Shown here piece by piece: positions 63,635 through 64,000 of a stretch of DNA of 64,000 bases (its first letter is position 1; every line of letters begins with the position of its first letter). Below the pieces are notes generated by a model. That model ran no database searches. It was not told the DNA's origin and worked only from the letters and a program-made list of their open reading frames with translations. Made by a program: the position numbers and the translations under genes. Source of the DNA: Alistipes sp. (GTDB taxonomy: Bacteria > Bacteroidota > Bacteroidia > Bacteroidales > Rikenellaceae); the NCBI GenBank assembly GCA_017517705.1, contig JAFWYM010000030.1, forward strand, positions 16,111-80,110, written 5' to 3'.

Positions 63635-64000
63635 TCAAAACTCGTAGCCGACAATAGAATTTTTATAGCGGCTCCAACCCGCTGCCGACTTATACGCCTC
63701 GACCGATGCTGTTAGAACATAAATCTTACGGTCTGAAGCATTCGATTCAAACATACCATAGCCTCCAGCTGGTGGAGTTGCCGCCTTGCAATATACACTT
63801 GTCAGCGATGTGCAATTTTTGAATGCATAATCTTCAATCGAAGTAACGCTAACGGGAAGAGTTACACTTGTCAGCGAGGTGCAATAATAGAAAGCCCTCT
63901 CTCCAATCGAAGTAACGCTATTGCCAATCGTTAAACTTGTCAGCGAGCTGCATTCGCAGAATGCATAATCTCCAATCTCTGTGATATTATCTCCAATTGT
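63635..64000 (-). CDS. BspA-like leucine-rich repeat protein (C-terminal part)
   Basis: The frame is open from the right edge to TGA at 63635, giving 121 residues of the C-terminus; the start lies outside. It shows three LRR_5 units of the pattern SVTSIGERAFYYCTSLTSV, then a cap LYCKAATPPAGG-like segment and a tail ASVEAYKSAAGWSRYKNSIVG ending in YEF, described here in parts. This cap is typical of surface BspA proteins in Bacteroidetes. The repeats are the same type as in the TIR-LRR protein of the island. Whether it has a signal peptide or a TIR domain cannot be seen. Confidence 0.85.
   Translation of the reverse strand, partial: TIGDNITEIGDYAFCECSSLTSLTIGNSVTSIGERAFYYCTSLTSVTLPVSVTSIEDYAFKNCTSLTSVYCKAATPPAGGYGMFESNASDRKIYVLTASVEAYKSAAGWSRYKNSIVGYEF

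Noticed and set aside
1-64000. CRISPR array, tRNA or rRNA
   Set aside because: No regularly spaced short direct repeats with unique spacers, and no cloverleaf or rRNA segments were recognised. The only tandem repeat (63.1-63.5 kb) has no spacers.

Overview
The window looks like a chromosome segment from a member of the Bacteroidota, most likely order Bacteroidales and plausibly an Alistipes-like Rikenellaceae. The signs are repeated promoters of the Bacteroidetes type (TTG or TTTG, about 19-20 nt, then TAnnTTTG), a TonB-dependent receptor, BspA-type leucine-rich repeat proteins, a DUF6562/GLUG-like lipoprotein, an UpxY/NusG-like antiterminator, and an FrdCAB complex with a b558-type anchor. 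The taxonomic call is inference from gene content. No rRNA, tRNA or CRISPR was seen.

Region 1 (1-16.2 kb) is an AT-richer accessory island, entirely on the minus strand and packed like one operon. Read 5' to 3' (right to left), it has a promoter, an UpxY/NusG-like factor, a CASTOR/POLLUX-like channel ending in a RyR-like domain, an ECF sigma factor, an anti-sigma/C39-like/RyR protein, a TIR-BspA LRR protein, an M48 metalloprotease, small zinc-ribbon or unknown proteins, a SIR2-like/TIR fusion, and a giant nSTAND NTPase with degenerate YD-type repeats that runs off the left edge. A frameshifted tyrosine recombinase and a terminator mark the right boundary. This is the best candidate for an undescribed system: an NAD-cleaving (TIR) and protease-linked signalling or anti-phage island with its own sigma factor. 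Three reading-frame oddities lie inside it: an in-frame TAA before a C-terminal zinc ribbon, a second in-frame TAA followed by an open frame, and an apparent frameshift.

Region 2 (16.4-27.6 kb) is core genome: a 5'-nucleotidase, a Nudix-winged helix regulator with two palindromic operators, rubredoxin with a small wHTH protein, umuDC, recQ-rsmA, and the plus-strand run lptB, aroA, aroC, prmC, recX.

Region 3 (27.7-41.0 kb) is a ten-gene de novo purine operon (purE-L-C-F-M-N-H-D-folD-purB) on the minus strand. It starts from a promoter followed by a leader with a hairpin, a 57-codon ORF and an intrinsic terminator, which is an attenuator-like layout.

Region 4 (41.1-44.1 kb) is a thiamine uptake unit: TPP riboswitch, TonB-dependent receptor and PnuT/PnuC. 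Region 5 (44.2-63.0 kb) holds rpe, an ABC-F protein, rlmB, a YgjP-like metallopeptidase, a large GLUG-like lipoprotein, ispE, an OmpA-like His-rich protein, a 93-residue protein, two FKBP lipoproteins, an NhaD-type antiporter, an arginase-family protein with altered metal ligands, pdxB, 5-formyl-THF cyclo-ligase and sdh/frdCAB. Region 6 (63.0-64 kb) is a 122-bp tandem repeat with internal hairpins, then the C-terminal end of a BspA-like LRR protein running off the right edge.
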